Source: Rhynchopus euleeides
Taxonomy: Eukaryota; Euglenozoa; Diplonemea; Diplonemida; Diplonemidae
Assembly (NCBI GenBank): GCA_963210315.1
Contig: OY723279.1
Location: forward strand, 186,001-250,000
Direction of reading: 5' to 3'
DNA: 64,000 bases
Numbering within the stretch: the stretch's first letter is position 1; the number at the start of each line of letters is the position of its first letter. Under the pieces are notes generated by a model, which worked only from the letters and a program-made list of their open reading frames with translations, did no database searches and was not told the origin of the DNA. Both the position numbers and the translations under genes were made by a program. Shown here in pieces: positions 1-10,721 of the stretch.

Positions 1-1
1 G

Positions 2-1687
2 GCCTGCTACACGTCCCACTACAAGCAGGCTGTAGCCTCCTTGTTGTGGGCTGGGCTCCCGGTGATGGAGACCATGCGTGCTTACCTTTTTGCTCCTCCT
101 ACTCCTCCTGGTAACCCTCCTATCCAAGTGAACCGGGACCAGTGTTCGACAACGGCAACTCGTTGGAAGAGAGACTTTCCCAAGGATAAGGCGATGAAGA
201 GCCTCCCAGCAAATGATGGAAAAACACATGCCAAAAGAAAGGCGGGGGGGGGGAGGTCGTGTTTCTTTCCTGAGGTGGAGGCCCACGTGCTTAAAGAAGT
301 GGGAGAACGGCGGAAGAACGACTTGCCAACGACGCGCCGCAAAATCAAGGAGCTTGCCATGTCCTTTGTTCCCTTCCCGAAAGGCTTCCAGGCTTCGGTG
401 GAGTGGATTGACGGTTGGGCCAGGAGAAACAAGTTTCAATTTCGTACTTCGCGCATTGCCAAGCTTTCTCTTGAAAAAGCCCGGGTCCAGTTGCACAGCT
501 TCTGGTCCACCATCAGACGCCTCTCCATCGGGTCCGAGCTGCTGCACAACCCCTTTGGTACTTTTGACCTGGTTGTGAATGTGGATGAGTCTGCCTTGTA
601 CAAGAGCTCTACCCGCAGGGACAAACTGTTGTGCTACACCACTGACACCAACATCATGGTCGATACCGATGCTGGCAAAAATAGATTTGCCACGTTGATT
701 GGTGCTGTCACGTTCAGTGTGAAAGACAGGACCATTCTTGCGACAAAGCAGTCGATCGTTTTTAAAGGTGCGGGCGAGAGGATAAAGAAGGAGGAGCATC
801 AGATTCACAAAGACTCGGGGGTTAACTGTACTTTCCAGAAAACCGGCTGGGTCAAAGAAGCCGAGTGGCGGTGGTGGATTGACAGCGTCTTGGCCCCCAT
901 TTGCAAAAACAAAAACGTGCTTGTCATTTATGACTCGGCGACAACACACATTGCACCAAAAAATGTTGCGTACTTGCACAGGAAGACGGGGGCGAAGTCA
1001 GCGGTCATTCCAGGTGGGTTGACAGGAACAGTGCAGTACCTTGATGTGCATGCATTTGCACCATTCAAGGCTGCCTTCCACACTCACCTGGAAGGGCTCA
1101 AGGACAAAGCCCGTCTCGAGATGAAGAAATCAACAGCCGAAGGTTTTCGCCAGGATTGTCGCTTCACAGAGAGGTGGTACCGCGAGGCCATGTGCACCTC
1201 TGTTGGAGCTGTTTGGGGAAAGTCGGTGGAAAGTGTGAGGGGGGAGGTGGTAGCCGAGCGCTTGCGGGATATGGGGTACGTGCTGAAGGTGTCGGGTGAG
1301 GAGGACGGGTTCGTGAAGAGCTCCCTTTGTCCGGACCTCACCTTCGCACCAAGCACAGAAACATCCCCTGAGGCTGGTGGTGCGGACCTTGAACCTGGGT
1401 TGGACGGGAAGGCAAAAGAGAGCACAGAGAAGCAGTCCACCCAAAAGAAAGTTGTGTCTCAGCCAACCCAACAGTCAAGCATCTTGGCATGGGCGAAGCC
1501 GGTTCGTGTGAACTCTCTCACACAGACACAGCCTTCCCAGTCCTCCCAGTCCTCCCAAAAGAAGCGCGCAGCGTCCCCGACCACCCAGACTCCCAACAAA
1601 CACCGCAGGCTCTGCAAAGGGTGTAGGAAGCCTGGGCACAACATGCAGACTTGCCCCAACAAGCCCAAGAACTTGAAGAAGAAGTAA
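2..1687 (+). CDS. pogo/Tigger-like DDE transposase with C-terminal zinc knuckle (5' end off the window)
   Basis: The frame is open from base 2 to a TAA at 1685-1687, so the N-terminus lies outside the window; the first ATG inside is at 65. Family logic gives a cut-and-paste transposase of the pogo/CENP-B branch of Tc1-mariner. Seen: a basic N-terminal region, a CENPB/Tc5-type helix-turn-helix stretch (about 255-455), then a DDE-type catalytic core. First acidic residue in VNVDES (Asp codon at 584), second in VIYDSATTH (about 932), third in the block IPGGLTGTVQYLDV (about 1043), which matches the family's LPP-LQPLD block. A Ser/Gln-rich linker leads to a CCHC knuckle, CKGCRKPGHNMQTC (about 1613-1654). 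No internal stop is seen, so the gene may be intact upstream. No terminal inverted repeat was found downstream. Confidence 0.82.
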   Translation, partial: ACYTSHYKQAVASLLWAGLPVMETMRAYLFAPPTPPGNPPIQVNRDQCSTTATRWKRDFPKDKAMKSLPANDGKTHAKRKAGGGRSCFFPEVEAHVLKEVGERRKNDLPTTRRKIKELAMSFVPFPKGFQASVEWIDGWARRNKFQFRTSRIAKLSLEKARVQLHSFWSTIRRLSIGSELLHNPFGTFDLVVNVDESALYKSSTRRDKLLCYTTDTNIMVDTDAGKNRFATLIGAVTFSVKDRTILATKQSIVFKGAGERIKKEEHQIHKDSGVNCTFQKTGWVKEAEWRWWIDSVLAPICKNKNVLVIYDSATTHIAPKNVAYLHRKTGAKSAVIPGGLTGTVQYLDVHAFAPFKAAFHTHLEGLKDKARLEMKKSTAEGFRQDCRFTERWYREAMCTSVGAVWGKSVESVRGEVVAERLRDMGYVLKVSGEEDGFVKSSLCPDLTFAPSTETSPEAGGADLEPGLDGKAKESTEKQSTQKKVVSQPTQQSSILAWAKPVRVNSLTQTQPSQSSQSSQKKRAASPTTQTPNKHRRLCKGCRKPGHNMQTCPNKPKNLKKK

Positions 1688-2032
1688 GTTGGGGCGTGCT
1701 GGTTGTGGCTTGTCTTTTTCACATCTTTTTTTTAAGCATCAACGCACCAACCAACCACCGACAGTGAAGCTGACAGCTCTGATGAACTGTGTATGCTTTC
1801 ACTAACTCAACAAGAATGTCAACCAGGGGGGGCACCAGAGGGGGGGGGGGGGGGCAATACAAATCAAAACGGTACGAAACCAAATGAGGGGCGAGTGGTA
1901 GGACGAGAACAGAGCGGATACTCGACCGGAAGGCAGAAGAAGTGAGAGACGGACGACAGCAGTGACCAGCGCGCCCCTGGTGGACCAAACAGCCCCGCAG
2001 AGCCCCTGCAAACAGCGTTTTTAGGAAAAGTT
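1688..2032. other. no gene seen; downstream flank of the transposase
   Basis: AT-rich then G-run-rich sequence, including a run of about 14 G at 1841-1854. Only short open frames with no recognisable motif. It could contain the unrecognised right end of the pogo-like element. Confidence 0.5.
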
Positions 2033-2143
2033 GAATAGACGTACTAAGTACGTCTATTCGCTCGCAAACTATTTATTAATTTTCTGGCGAGGTCGATTTA
2101 GGCCCGCGCGTTCGCCGAATAGTAGTACTAAGTACGTTTATTT
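2033..2143. repeat. small foldback MITE with palindromic ends
   Basis: The left end is a perfect 27-bp palindrome (2033-2059; arms GAATAGACGTACT around a single A). The right end (about 2118-2143) carries a diverged copy, and the outer ~30 bp of the two ends form an imperfect terminal inverted repeat. No coding capacity. Target duplication not resolved. Confidence 0.6.
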
Positions 2144-2784
2144 GACCCCCCCCTGTAACCAAACGGAAACGCAAAAAAAATACAGGGCGGAGTTGCTTTG
2201 GCAGTCACGAGAGCTTCTGTGGCATGCAATGTGGTGGGGCAACCACCGAACGGTTTGGATTCCACCCGGGGGGCGGGGGGGGAGGGGGCACGTCGGGTTG
2301 CTGAAGATTTGAGTTGGGTCTCCCTGGCACGGCGAGTTCTTTCGTTTCTTTTTTCTTCTTTTCTGACCGGGTATCGGCAGTGACGGGATTTTCACCCGTC
2401 CGGTTCACTTTCTGTTTGTGAAAGACAAGCCCGGTTGGTTTTTTAATTTATAATGGAGTTTTTGGTTTTGTTATATTTTTTGCTCGGACAGTTTTTTCTC
2501 TGGTGCGTGTTTTCTTTTCGTTTTTCCAATGTTTTTGGCACATAAATAACAGACACATAAGAATGACGGAGAGAGAGGCAACGGTGTAGACTGGGCGACT
2601 CCCCCCCCTCCTTGTGTCCCCCCCCCCCCCCCATCCCTCCCAAACCCGATGTGGACATTCTCTGAACAATTTGAACGATTTTATTGGCCATGTCGCTTCC
2701 AGCCCTCCCGGGTAGAGAGGAGGCTGCTCCAATGCTCCAAGTTCGCCTGTCCACACGGCAGCGTTCTTCTCCTACCTTGGCGAC
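2144..2784. other. no gene seen; low-complexity spacer
   Basis: Contains long G and C homopolymers (2269-2286, 2602-2633). A short motif TTTGAACGATTTTATTGGCC (about 2668-2687) resembles stretches at 24480-24512 and, reversed, 45108-45140, so it is a small dispersed repeat. No supported gene. Confidence 0.4.
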
Positions 2785-3075
2785 AAACACACTGTGGCCA
2801 CGGAAAGCGTTCAGATCGAAAAAGGTGTTGCAGTGGGCGCAACGGTTTTGTTCACCCACACCCCACGCCCCCAACGTGTCGGTTGAAGAAAACCTGGCAA
2901 CCCCCTTTTTTGTGTCAAACGCACCGTGTGCTCACGCACGGAAGGCGGCTCAGATCGAAAAAAGGTTGCAGTGGGAGCAATGTTTTGTTCACCTACACTC
3001 CACGCCCCAACGTGCAGGTGACCAGAAGGTTGCACACACAAAACAAAAGAACACCCCGGCAACCCCCCCCTTTTT
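2785..3075. repeat. tandem dimer of a ~150-bp dispersed repeat
   Basis: Two adjacent units (about 2785-2907 and 2908-3075) share the order CGGAAAGCGTTCAGATCGAAAAA, TTGCAGTGGGMGCAA, TTTTGTTCACC, CACGCCCC, GGCAACCCCC. Single copies lie at 7215-7370 and 45555-45718. The copies are non-coding. GGTTCAGATC in the 45-kb copy is a weak look-alike of a Pol III B box, so a SINE origin is possible but not shown. Confidence 0.65.
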
Positions 3076-3129
3076 TTTGACCAGCATTCCCATCAGCAAA
3101 GGCCCTTCCAGAAAAAATCAACCCACCGG

Positions 3130-3373
3130 GGGCCCTCGCTACCAGTCACAGCTCGTCACAGCTTGTCGTTTGCTGTGTTGGATTAGCGGACCCGCATCGT
3201 ACAGAGCATCCACGAGAGACAACGCACGAGAACTGATACGCTATCCAAGTCATTAACTAAGTCACACCAAACACGGGCGCGACCTGCTCCTCTCACAGCT
3301 TGTCAGTCAGTGAGAGGAAGTGGGCCGTGGCTCATTTCTTCTCCCTCAGTCACATCTGGTAGCGAAGGCCCCC
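3130..3373. mobile_element. MITE of the GGGGGCCTTCGCT family, interrupted by a LINE tail
   Basis: Ends GGGCCCTCGCTACCAG (3130) and CTGGTAGCGAAGGCCCCC (to 3373) form an inverted repeat. ACCGG flanks both sides (3125-3129, 3374-3378), giving a 5-bp target duplication. Inside sits a 125-bp LINE 3' fragment (3168-3292) with its own 12-bp duplication, so the MITE is older than that insertion. Confidence 0.72.
3168..3292 (-). mobile_element. 5'-truncated LINE 3' end with 12-bp target duplication
   Basis: Matches the 3' untranslated region and last codons of the LINE family at 57-64 kb, minus strand. TCACAGCTTGTC occurs on both sides (3156-3167 and 3293-3304), the mark of target-primed insertion. 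The conserved 3' stem-loop is at 3207-3221. No tail repeat follows the 3' end. Confidence 0.8.
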
Positions 3374-3834
3374 ACCGGTTTTTCTTTTGTTTTCCCTGAG
3401 GGGTGAACCGGGCCATATTTATAAAGAGCGCGCAGGAGCGCGAGGCCACTTACCAAGTGGGCTGAACCACTCAGCAGATTACGACCCCCCCCTCCACACC
3501 CAGCAGCACGTTATAGCATGATCGGGCGCATCGACCCAGAGGGGGGCCATGCATTGTGGGTTGGCAGCGACAGAGGCAATGTGATGTGTTGTCGATAACA
3601 GTAGAGATACAGAGTCAAGTCATGAAGGGAGGGAGGGAGGGAGGCGGGACAGAGGAGAGGTATCGAAAGAAGAAAGAAGTAGAATGGAAGAGATGGCGGG
3701 AGAGGGGGGGGGAGTGGGAGGTATGGACAAAGCAAGGGACAGAAGAGAATGGTGGAGGAGGAAGGGACGGAGACGGAGGAGGATGGGGGAGTGGGGGGGG
3801 GGGGGGGGTATAGAATCAAGAGGGGTGGGGGGGA

Positions 3835-3931
3835 GGGGCCTCCTGCTCTGTGGCAAACTGTGTCGGTTTTTTGTCCCCCATTATTTGTGAGGCGACTCTC
3901 ACTTTTCTGCACTACCGAGCGGAGACATCCC
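3835..3931 (-). mobile_element. ~97-bp MITE (GGGGCCTTCGCTC / GAGCGAAGGCCCC type)
   Basis: Reverse-complement copy of the family at 24140-24230 and 45959-46049: GTGCAGAAAAGTGAGnGTCGCCTCAC near one end and the ACACAGTTTGCCACAGAGC block near the other. No coding capacity. Confidence 0.65.
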
Positions 3932-3959
3932 TTCCCATTGTGTTCGAAGAAACAGATAG

Positions 3960-4074
3960 GGGGTCTTTCGCTGGCCGTTATCCTTCGTCAAATCTTCGTC
4001 AGTTTTTCAGCCAATTCAACAGGAAATGAAATTCACTAAAACGCACTGACGACCACCCCGTAGCGAAGACCCCC
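3960..4074 (+). mobile_element. 115-bp MITE, second subfamily
   Basis: Ends GGGGTCTTTCGCTGG and CCCGTAGCGAAGACCCCC are inverted. ATAG on both sides (3956-3959, 4075-4078) is the likely target duplication. The interior (CTTCGTCAGTTTTT ... CACTGACGACCACCCCGTAGCG) is repeated at 25986-26097. Confidence 0.68.
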
Positions 4075-4205
4075 ATAGCCTTTTTTCGTCGCACTAAAAA
4101 GAAGACTCGTGGGGGGGGGGCGGGGAGGGGGGGGGGGGGGCGCGTCCGGCATGATCTGGCTCTGTCGTCTGGCGCGGTGATATCGTTGCATACACAGGTG
4201 CCTTC

Positions 4206-4310
4206 GATCAGAAGTGGAGAAAAGTGAGTCGCGAAAAGCGACTCGCAAAAGAGGAGGCGGGCTGGCTCGCCTCTGTGGCAAACTGTGTCAGTTTGCCCCC
4301 CATGTTTTTT
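4206..4310 (+). repeat. degenerate MITE copy
   Basis: CTTCGATCAGAAGTGGAGAAAAGTGAGTCGCG then CTCTGTGGCAAACTGTGTCAGTTTG match the family at 24140, but the ends are damaged. Confidence 0.5.
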
Positions 4311-5965
4311 TTGACGCAAAACAATCTTGCTTGTGGCAGTAAACAATGGGCTGTTGGTGCAGCGTGCAGTGCAACATGCATTCTTCCAAAAACAGGCTTA
4401 TTGCAAAGTGCGCACAAAAAAGATAAGGCTGTTGTTTGTGCGCCAAATCTTATGTGCACCACACCATCAGGCCGTGTCCATCGGACTTGGCTGTGTCCCC
4501 ATCGGGGATTTGTTCACGATGTGATGCTGAGCAGAACGTGTCCCCATCGGGGTTATGTTCATTTCATAGTTCGAGTGTGTGTACTAAGTTGTTTTGTTTG
4601 TGCGCCAAATCCGGGCAAAACAAAAGCAACTCCGCAGCCTGATGAGGAGGTTGAATTTGTTGCCCAAGCGCTGCCTACTATCTTTTTGACACTGACAGGT
4701 TCCCTGTTGTGGTAAAAAAAAACTCGACTCTCCTTTCTGCACTACTGAGCGAAGGCCCCCAAAGAGCGCGGATTGATTCTTTTCCGGCATTGCAACGGAT
4801 ATGTCTCCCTCTCGAGGGGTGACGGGGTGCGGTGCCTCCACGACCTCTTGTGTGCCAACACTGCCCAGTGTGACGCCCCCTAATTGTGTTAGGCCAAGTT
4901 CACCTGCCTACACATCAGAGCGTGAGGGAGACCCCACGGATCCCGGATCGAAATGGATGGAGAAGGTGCTGACAGATTTGGAACAAAACCGATGTCACCG
5001 CGACGAGGGGCGGGGGGCCAGGGCGGTGAGAGAGACAGAAGATAGGGCGCGGAAGGTGATGGGGCACCGCCAGTCACACACACGGGGGATGGGGGGGGGG
5101 GGGATAGGGGTTGGTTGAAGCTGCAATCATTTCGCAGGGAACGCAGAGAGAGGAAGAAGAAGAGGAAGAGGAAGGGAGAAGGAGAGGGAGAGGGGGGGGG
5201 GGGGCGCGGCCGTGTCGGGTTGTGTAGACTGTCGCAACTAACATATACCGGGGTGCTGATTCCCTCGTGGGGATCTGAGAGAGAGAGAGGGGGTGGTGGT
5301 AGCCCCCAATGGTGTGTGGTGTGGGTCGGGGGAGGGGGGGGCGGGGGGGGTGTGGAGGCGGGTGCGTGCACCCTTCTTTTTACTGCATTCTGCGCTGCAG
5401 AGCGAAGTCCCCGCCTCCTGTGTTTCGGTGAGTCGCCATTTTCTCTCTCTCCTCTCACTCATCTTCTCTCCGATAGCTTTGCGTCTGCAATTCAGTGAGG
5501 GGAGAGAAGAACCAGCGGGTGCTCGTCGATCGCGAGAACACCCCACGCCATGAGGTGGGGAAAAGCAATGGTGAAAACTATCTGTGCCCCCGCTGGATCG
5601 TGACAGCAAGAAGTGACAGCAAAAACGGGGGACAACACACCGATTACTGCCGAAAGTTGTTTTGTTGCAAGCTTTGTTGGAACGCAGACCCCACTCTTTG
5701 TGTACACCACTCCCCGGTCTGATGAAGTGGTGTGAGTGGGGCCGCACGATCCCAGCTAAAGGCACAGAAAGTTTCCCCCAGTTGGCTAAGGACGTTGTGC
5801 TCGCAACGCAGGAATACTGTGCCCGTGCAAATCCTTGCAGAACATCACCACGCTACAGGCGCGTGGGGGGGGGGGGGGGCGGGGGGTGTTCTCGCAATAG
5901 ACGAATACCCCCTTCAGCTCTTGTTTCAAAACAGAGTATTTCGTTCTCTCTGTCACTGTGTGGGT
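4311..5965. other. no gene seen; repeat fragments and G-runs
   Basis: Holds MITE fragments (4727-4770, 5375-5412), long G-runs (5091-5103, 5190-5204, 5329-5350, 5863-5884), and two hairpins whose loops end in CTGATGA (4627-4652 and 5704-5733). Open frames here are short, purine-biased and without domains. Confidence 0.45.
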
Positions 5966-7152
5966 CAGGGGATAAGATAGGTCTGGTTTTCCGGTTTTCA
6001 AAACCAGGGTTTCCCGGTTCCCGGTTTTCTGGGAAAAAAAAAAGGTCGGTCTCAATTTTGGCGGTTTTTTTTGTGACTTTGGGACAGTAAAACAGTCAGA
6101 AAAAACGCCATAAAAAAATAGAAAGTGACCCCATCGTGATCCGCACAGAGCCCAAATAGTCCAAAGAAGGCAGAGAAGCGGAGAAGAAAAAATGGACCTA
6201 GCGGGTGGCCCGGTGGGTGGTGATGCCCTCGTCATGCGGGTCTCTTCTGTTTTGAAGGTGCACACATGGTGGACTCCAGCCACCCTAGCGAGTGTCTAAG
6301 AGGGAGTCTAAGACTGCAGTCTGTACTGGAGACGGGAGTCTATTTTCCAGCTAATTTACGCTAAGACTCCCGCTAGTTGAGACTCGTGGGAGACACACGG
6401 TGTACTCCAGCGGAGGTAGGGTAACCTCCGCTGGAGTTCACCGTGTCGTCTGCCTCTGTGCAGCGTCACTCGGTGCCATCGAATACATGGCGACAGCCCA
6501 CCAACTCGAGACAGATCTGCTTGTCTGGAGGGCTGAGACGAGAACACGAACGACTTTCAAGCAGTCTTGAAGGTCGCCAAGCCTATTGGGGGCAACTAAC
6601 AGATGAGATTTGTTTGTTGCCTGTCGTCACAGCTAGGTGCCCATCTCCTCGATAACGGAATGTGTGCAGAGATCTCGTGGACCCTTTGGCCATTCTGTCG
6701 TGCACCCACTCCACCCACAACGCACACCTGTCACGAGTGGTCGCTCCCCCGTCCTCCTCCACCCTGAAGTTTGAACCCTCAAGGACCAGTGATCTCCTGC
6801 TGGCCGGGCTGCGATACAGCGAAGCCTTCCTACTTACAAGCGAATCCAGACTGTAGGAACAGATGTTCACTACCGTGGCCTCCGGCGGCTGGGGGGCTCC
6901 GCCCCCCAGACCCCCCTGCGTAACAAAATTGCACCAGACCGGTTTATTTGCCGAGAGTCCAAACTTTCAAAGCGGCTGCTGCGCCTGCCCCACCAAGCAG
7001 CCTCAGTACGACAGGACGCGCGCAGGCACCGGGCCCTCTCAGATTCTGGGAGGGTTTGCGCGGGTCGCGCGCGCCGAAGGCGCGCGCGAAAAATTTTCAA
7101 AACCAGAAAAACCGGAAAACGGCGCCAGAAAAAAAGTCTATCTTATACCATG
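5966..7152. mobile_element. non-autonomous hAT-like element J
   Basis: Ends CAGGGGATAAGATAG (5966) and, reversed, CATGGTATAAGATAG (to 7152) form the terminal inverted repeat. GTGTGGGT flanks both sides (5958-5965, 7153-7160), an 8-bp target duplication as in hAT elements. Subterminal GGTTTTCCGGTTTTC-type repeats lie at 5985-6030 and, inverted, 7095-7125. The core shares two landmarks with K and L: the GGCGGCTGGGGGGCTCC hairpin block (6857-6920) and the CG-rich hairpin followed by AAAAATT (7064-7097). No transposase seen. A degenerate piece related to the D ends (CTAGTTGAGACTC, TGTACTCCAGCGGAGG) sits at 6266-6452. Confidence 0.78.
6266..6452. repeat. degenerate relative of the CACGGTGGACTCC elements
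   Basis: Starts CACATGGTGGACTCCAGCC and contains diverged GGGAGTCT / AGACTCCCGCTAG units. It ends in an about 50-bp palindrome (6403-6452) whose halves are the D-type terminus followed by AGGTAGGGTAACCT. No 2-bp duplication was found, so it is a decayed copy or a solo end. Confidence 0.5.
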
Positions 7153-7214
7153 GTGTGGGTGTGGGTGTCAAAAAAATCTGTGCCACCCAACTCAAATCGG
7201 GCGACACCCCCGAT

Positions 7215-7370
7215 TTTTTGTGTCAAACGCACCGTGCTCACGGAAGGCGTTCAGAACTAAAAAGGTTGCAGTGGGAGCAATGTTTTGTTCACCTACACTC
7301 CACGCCCCAACGTGCAGGTGACCAGAAGGTTGCACAAACAAAACAAAAGAAACCCGGCAATCCTTTTTTG
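7215..7370. repeat. single copy of the ~150-bp dispersed repeat
   Basis: Close match to the second unit at 2908-3075, including the GTCAAACGCACCGTG start and the AACAAAAGAAACCCGGCAA end. Confidence 0.65.
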
Positions 7371-7953
7371 AGGCACGCACACACGCCGAGCCCTTGCTCT
7401 TGGTGCGATCTCCATACACACCCACCCACCACCCCCCTTTCTCTCACCTTTCGTTGTCAGTTTAGGGATGGCGAATCCCGCCACCCCCCCCCCTTTTTTT
7501 GATCATTCTTCGGCATTCATTTCTAAAGAAGACCCGCTGCATTTGGCATTGCATGTGCTCGCCCATTGTGCACCCCTCCCCCCCCCCCTCCCCCCCGCAC
7601 AACAGCTCGGGCAACAAACAAAGCCGAGGCCGCTTGTGCGCACAGCAGCGAACAGCCGGGTCTCCCTTCCAGCTTGAGGCATGCCCATTGTGGGCGTGGG
7701 GCGGGGGGCGGGGGCGTGTTAGGAGCGCATGCCTAGTTGGGAACAAGGCATGGCAAGAAGAGGAGGAGGAAGATGGAGTCGAAGGCCTTTCCATGTGTGT
7801 GTGTGCACCCATGGGTTGCTGTGGGTAGAAGGGATAAGGGGCGAGGTGGAGCTGCGGGTCCTGGTCAACTGGCTATTCAAGCCCTTGACTCGTCCTGGGG
7901 TTGGGGGTAAGACGGGGGGTGGGGATAGGGTAGTGGGCACGGCAGGTTCTCTA
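7371..7953. other. no gene seen
   Basis: C-run and G-run rich spacer between J and A. Contains only short open frames without recognisable domains. Confidence 0.4.
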
Positions 7954-7977
7954 CACGACGCGCTGTCAGGAACAATG

Positions 7978-8392
7978 TCGACCAGTCGAAATCGACAGAC
8001 GACAGGCGTTTCGACCGGTCGTTCGACAGTCGAAAATCGACAGGTTACCTGTCGAAATACCTGTCGAACGACCTGTCGACGACCGGTCGTTCGACAGAGG
8101 TTTCGACAGGTCGATTTTCGACTGTCGAAATCGACTGTCGAATTCGCAGGTATACCTGTCGAAATCGACAGTCGATTTCGACTGTCGATTTCGACAGGTA
8201 TTTCTGTCGATTTCGACAGGTATTTCTGTCGATTTTCGACTGTCGAAATCGACAGTCGATTTTCGACTGTCGATTTCGACAGTCGATTTCGACAGGTATT
8301 TCTGTCGATTTCGACTGTCGAAATCGACAGTCGATTTCGACAGGTATTTCTGTCGATTTTCGACAGGTATTCCTGTCGAAATAGACTGTCGT
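7978..8392. repeat. left subterminal array of A
   Basis: Dozens of overlapping copies of TTTCGACTGTCGAAA, TCGACAGTCGA and ACCTGTCGAAAT in both orientations. The same motif recurs at 10298-10520 and nowhere else in the window as an array. Confidence 0.9.
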
Positions 8393-8419
8393 CAACTTTT
8401 TTGACTCGTCACTCTCTTG

Positions 8420-10290
8420 GAATCGTCGGGTCGTGACTCTGGAGCCGTTCCGATTTCGTCAGCAATTCTCCCCCCCTCCCTCCCCAGCCGAGAGAACATT
8501 TTTCTTCTGGCCCTGCATCCAGTGTTGCCTGCCTATGTGTTGCCCCTGTTGTGTCTGCGCCTGTGCCTCCCTGCCCTGTATTTTTTTGCCCTCACGGGTA
8601 TCACGATACAGGGCAGTCCCCCCCCTCCTCCCCCCAAAAATCGTTCGCATCATCTTGGCGCCCATTCCTTCCACTTTCTGTGGATGTGTTTGGTATTTCC
8701 GAACGGAATTTTCCAGCGTCAAGACTGATACCTCGCCGTTTTAGAGTCAGTCACTTCTACCGCCGCTGCGATTTGCGATACGGTAGTTGTGCAGAAATGC
8801 TAACATTTAATTTGCTCTGTGGAACCTGGACTGCACCTTCTGGGCTGTGAGTCTGTAGATAGTTGGACAGTTGCGGAACCCATCCTTTGTGTGCCTCCGA
8901 CTTGAGGAGCTGTCGACTTCAGAACCAAGGTTCAGAACGAAGATGACGACCTGCTGTGAGCTGCAAACCTTCTTGACACACCTACCGTATCTGCATTACA
9001 CTCGTGGTAATTCCATACCCCTGGAAACAGGAGACCGCCGTCTGTTCACAGATGGTCTTGAGCGTGGTAGCCATCTTTGCTATGGAGTCACGATTAAGTC
9101 TTTGTGGTCACGTGGGCCCATGAGCAGCGGATACACTTGGAGTGGAGGGAGGGGGTGCGGTTCTGGAAAAGCGGGTCTGAATCTGGTCAAGGACGACTGA
9201 GGGCTTCAGTTCGAGTTCAATGTGGGTCCAAGGGTACACAGGAGATCACTGCTTCATATTCAACCTGCTTGTCATCCTCTGGTTACTGTTCAACGGCTCG
9301 AACTCCTCGACTTTCCTTGGCTGACTGAAATGAAACAATACGTAAGTGCTGCTATTGTGTTGTTCCCCTGACAGAGGAACACAAGGGAAGGGAACTGCAG
9401 CTGTCCACGAAGTGGCTCGACGTAGCCACCTCACGCTGCCTAGAGGGTCGGTTCAGGTTGAAGCAGAGCAATTAAGTGTTAGGGGGATGCCTTTGGTCAA
9501 GGCCTTTTCTAAAAAAAATTGACCCACGGCGCCTGGTTGTAGCTCGGTCTACGCCAGGTTCCACACCCCGTCATCGCAAAACGTACACATACACAGAGGC
9601 AACCCGCAACGGGCCTCTGTGGTACGGGAGCCTGACGGGAGGAAATTTTGCCTTTTGGTCACAAAGGCGTCTTTTTTTGGAATAAATTGACCCGCAGGGT
9701 GGCTGAGTCTTATCAGACAGGCCGACCTACGTTGAACAGTGGAACCACACAACCTGTTCAACCTGCAAACCACCGGGGTGGCGGCTGAGTCCTCATCCCT
9801 GCCGTAGCTAAGCCTACGTCGACCTCCGCTACGGTCTCTCAACAACGGTCGTCACCAGTTGAACCCCGCGCGTCCGGGAAAGCCTGATCGTTTGGATCTT
9901 GTCCCTGTGATTCGAAGAACTGTGGGGTTCAGAACCAAGGATGAGGAACTGCTGTGAGCTGCACACTCTCTTGACACACCTGCACGTATCTGCGTTACAC
10001 TCGTGGGAAACCCGAACCCTGTATTTATACAGGAGACTTCCATCTGGGACAGTTTCTGTTCCAGATGAGCTTTGACAGTGGTAGCCATCTTTGCTATGGA
10101 GCCATCGTCATTGCTATCGTCGTCACTCGGACCCATGAGCAGCTGATACAATTGGTGTGGAAGGAGAGGGTGCGGTTCTGGATCAGCAGATCTGAATCTG
10201 AAACTGGTAAAGAAACCCACGGGTCTGAGATGACTCAGTGTCTGAGTGACCGGGTCAGGTCACTCAGGCTGTCTACCGGTCAGTGAACCA
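8420..10290. repeat. A/B/C shared core, with an internal duplication
   Basis: The core recurs in C (17060-17149, 20035-21102, 22791-23340) and with a gap in B (about 17620-18990). Within it a ~260-bp module occurs twice: 8942-9195 and 9940-10210 share CTGCTGTGAGCTGCA, CTTGACACACCT, GGTAGCCATCTTTGCTATGGAG and CCCATGAGCAGC. No open frame is conserved, so it looks non-coding or regulatory. Confidence 0.75.
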
Positions 10291-10297
10291 GTATCCG

Positions 10298-10520
10298 ACC
10301 TGTCGAAGCTGTCGACAGGTATAGCTGTCGAAATCGACTGTCGACCTGTCGACAGTAAGCTGTCGACAGCTGTCGACTGTCGACAGGTCGAATCGACTGT
10401 CGATCGACAGCAAAATCGACTGTCGACTGTCGACGGGTCGACAGTCGAATCGACAGTCGACCTGTCGACAGTCGACAGTCGATTTTGCTGTCGATTCGAC
10501 TGTCGAATCGACAGTCGAAG
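10298..10520. repeat. right subterminal array of A
   Basis: GTCGACAGTCGA, AATCGACTGTCGA and CTGTCGACAGCTGTCGAC units matching the left array at 7978-8392. Confidence 0.88.
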
Positions 10521-10721
10521 ACCCCGACAGCGCGTCGTGTAGGCTTGCAGAGAGGGGGGGGGGGGGAGGGGAGGAACCACTGTTTGAGAAAGTGCAGAAG
10601 GAGCGGGCCGCATTCACAAAAAATATCTGTGTTTCCATGTGTGTGTTTGCGTGTATGTGGGCGTGCTGAACGGAAAAAAAACCCCCACCCCCCCCCCCCC
10701 CAAGCCCCAAGAGATTTGGAC

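Larger units (their letters stand above)
7954..10539. mobile_element. CACG-ended DNA transposon A with TCGACAGTCGA arrays
   Basis: Ends CACGACGCGCTGTC (7954) and GACAGCGCGTCGTG (to 10539) are perfect inverted repeats flanked by TA on both sides. Inside each end lies an array of the same palindromic motif (7978-8392 and 10298-10520). The non-coding core (about 8420-10290) is shared with C and largely with B. CAC termini, 2-bp duplications and subterminal arrays recall the CACTA/CMC superfamily; that placement is inference. No transposase is encoded, so mobilisation in trans is likely. Confidence 0.82.

Noticed and set aside
4627-5733. Hammerhead ribozyme suggested by CTGATGA.
   Set aside because: No GAAA at the right distance and no three-stem arrangement at any of the sites.
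7978-8392. Regularly repeated palindromes that look like a CRISPR array (also 16550-16825 and 17268-17485).
   Set aside because: Units overlap, spacing is irregular with no unique spacers, each array is mirrored at the other end of a transposon, and the host is eukaryotic.
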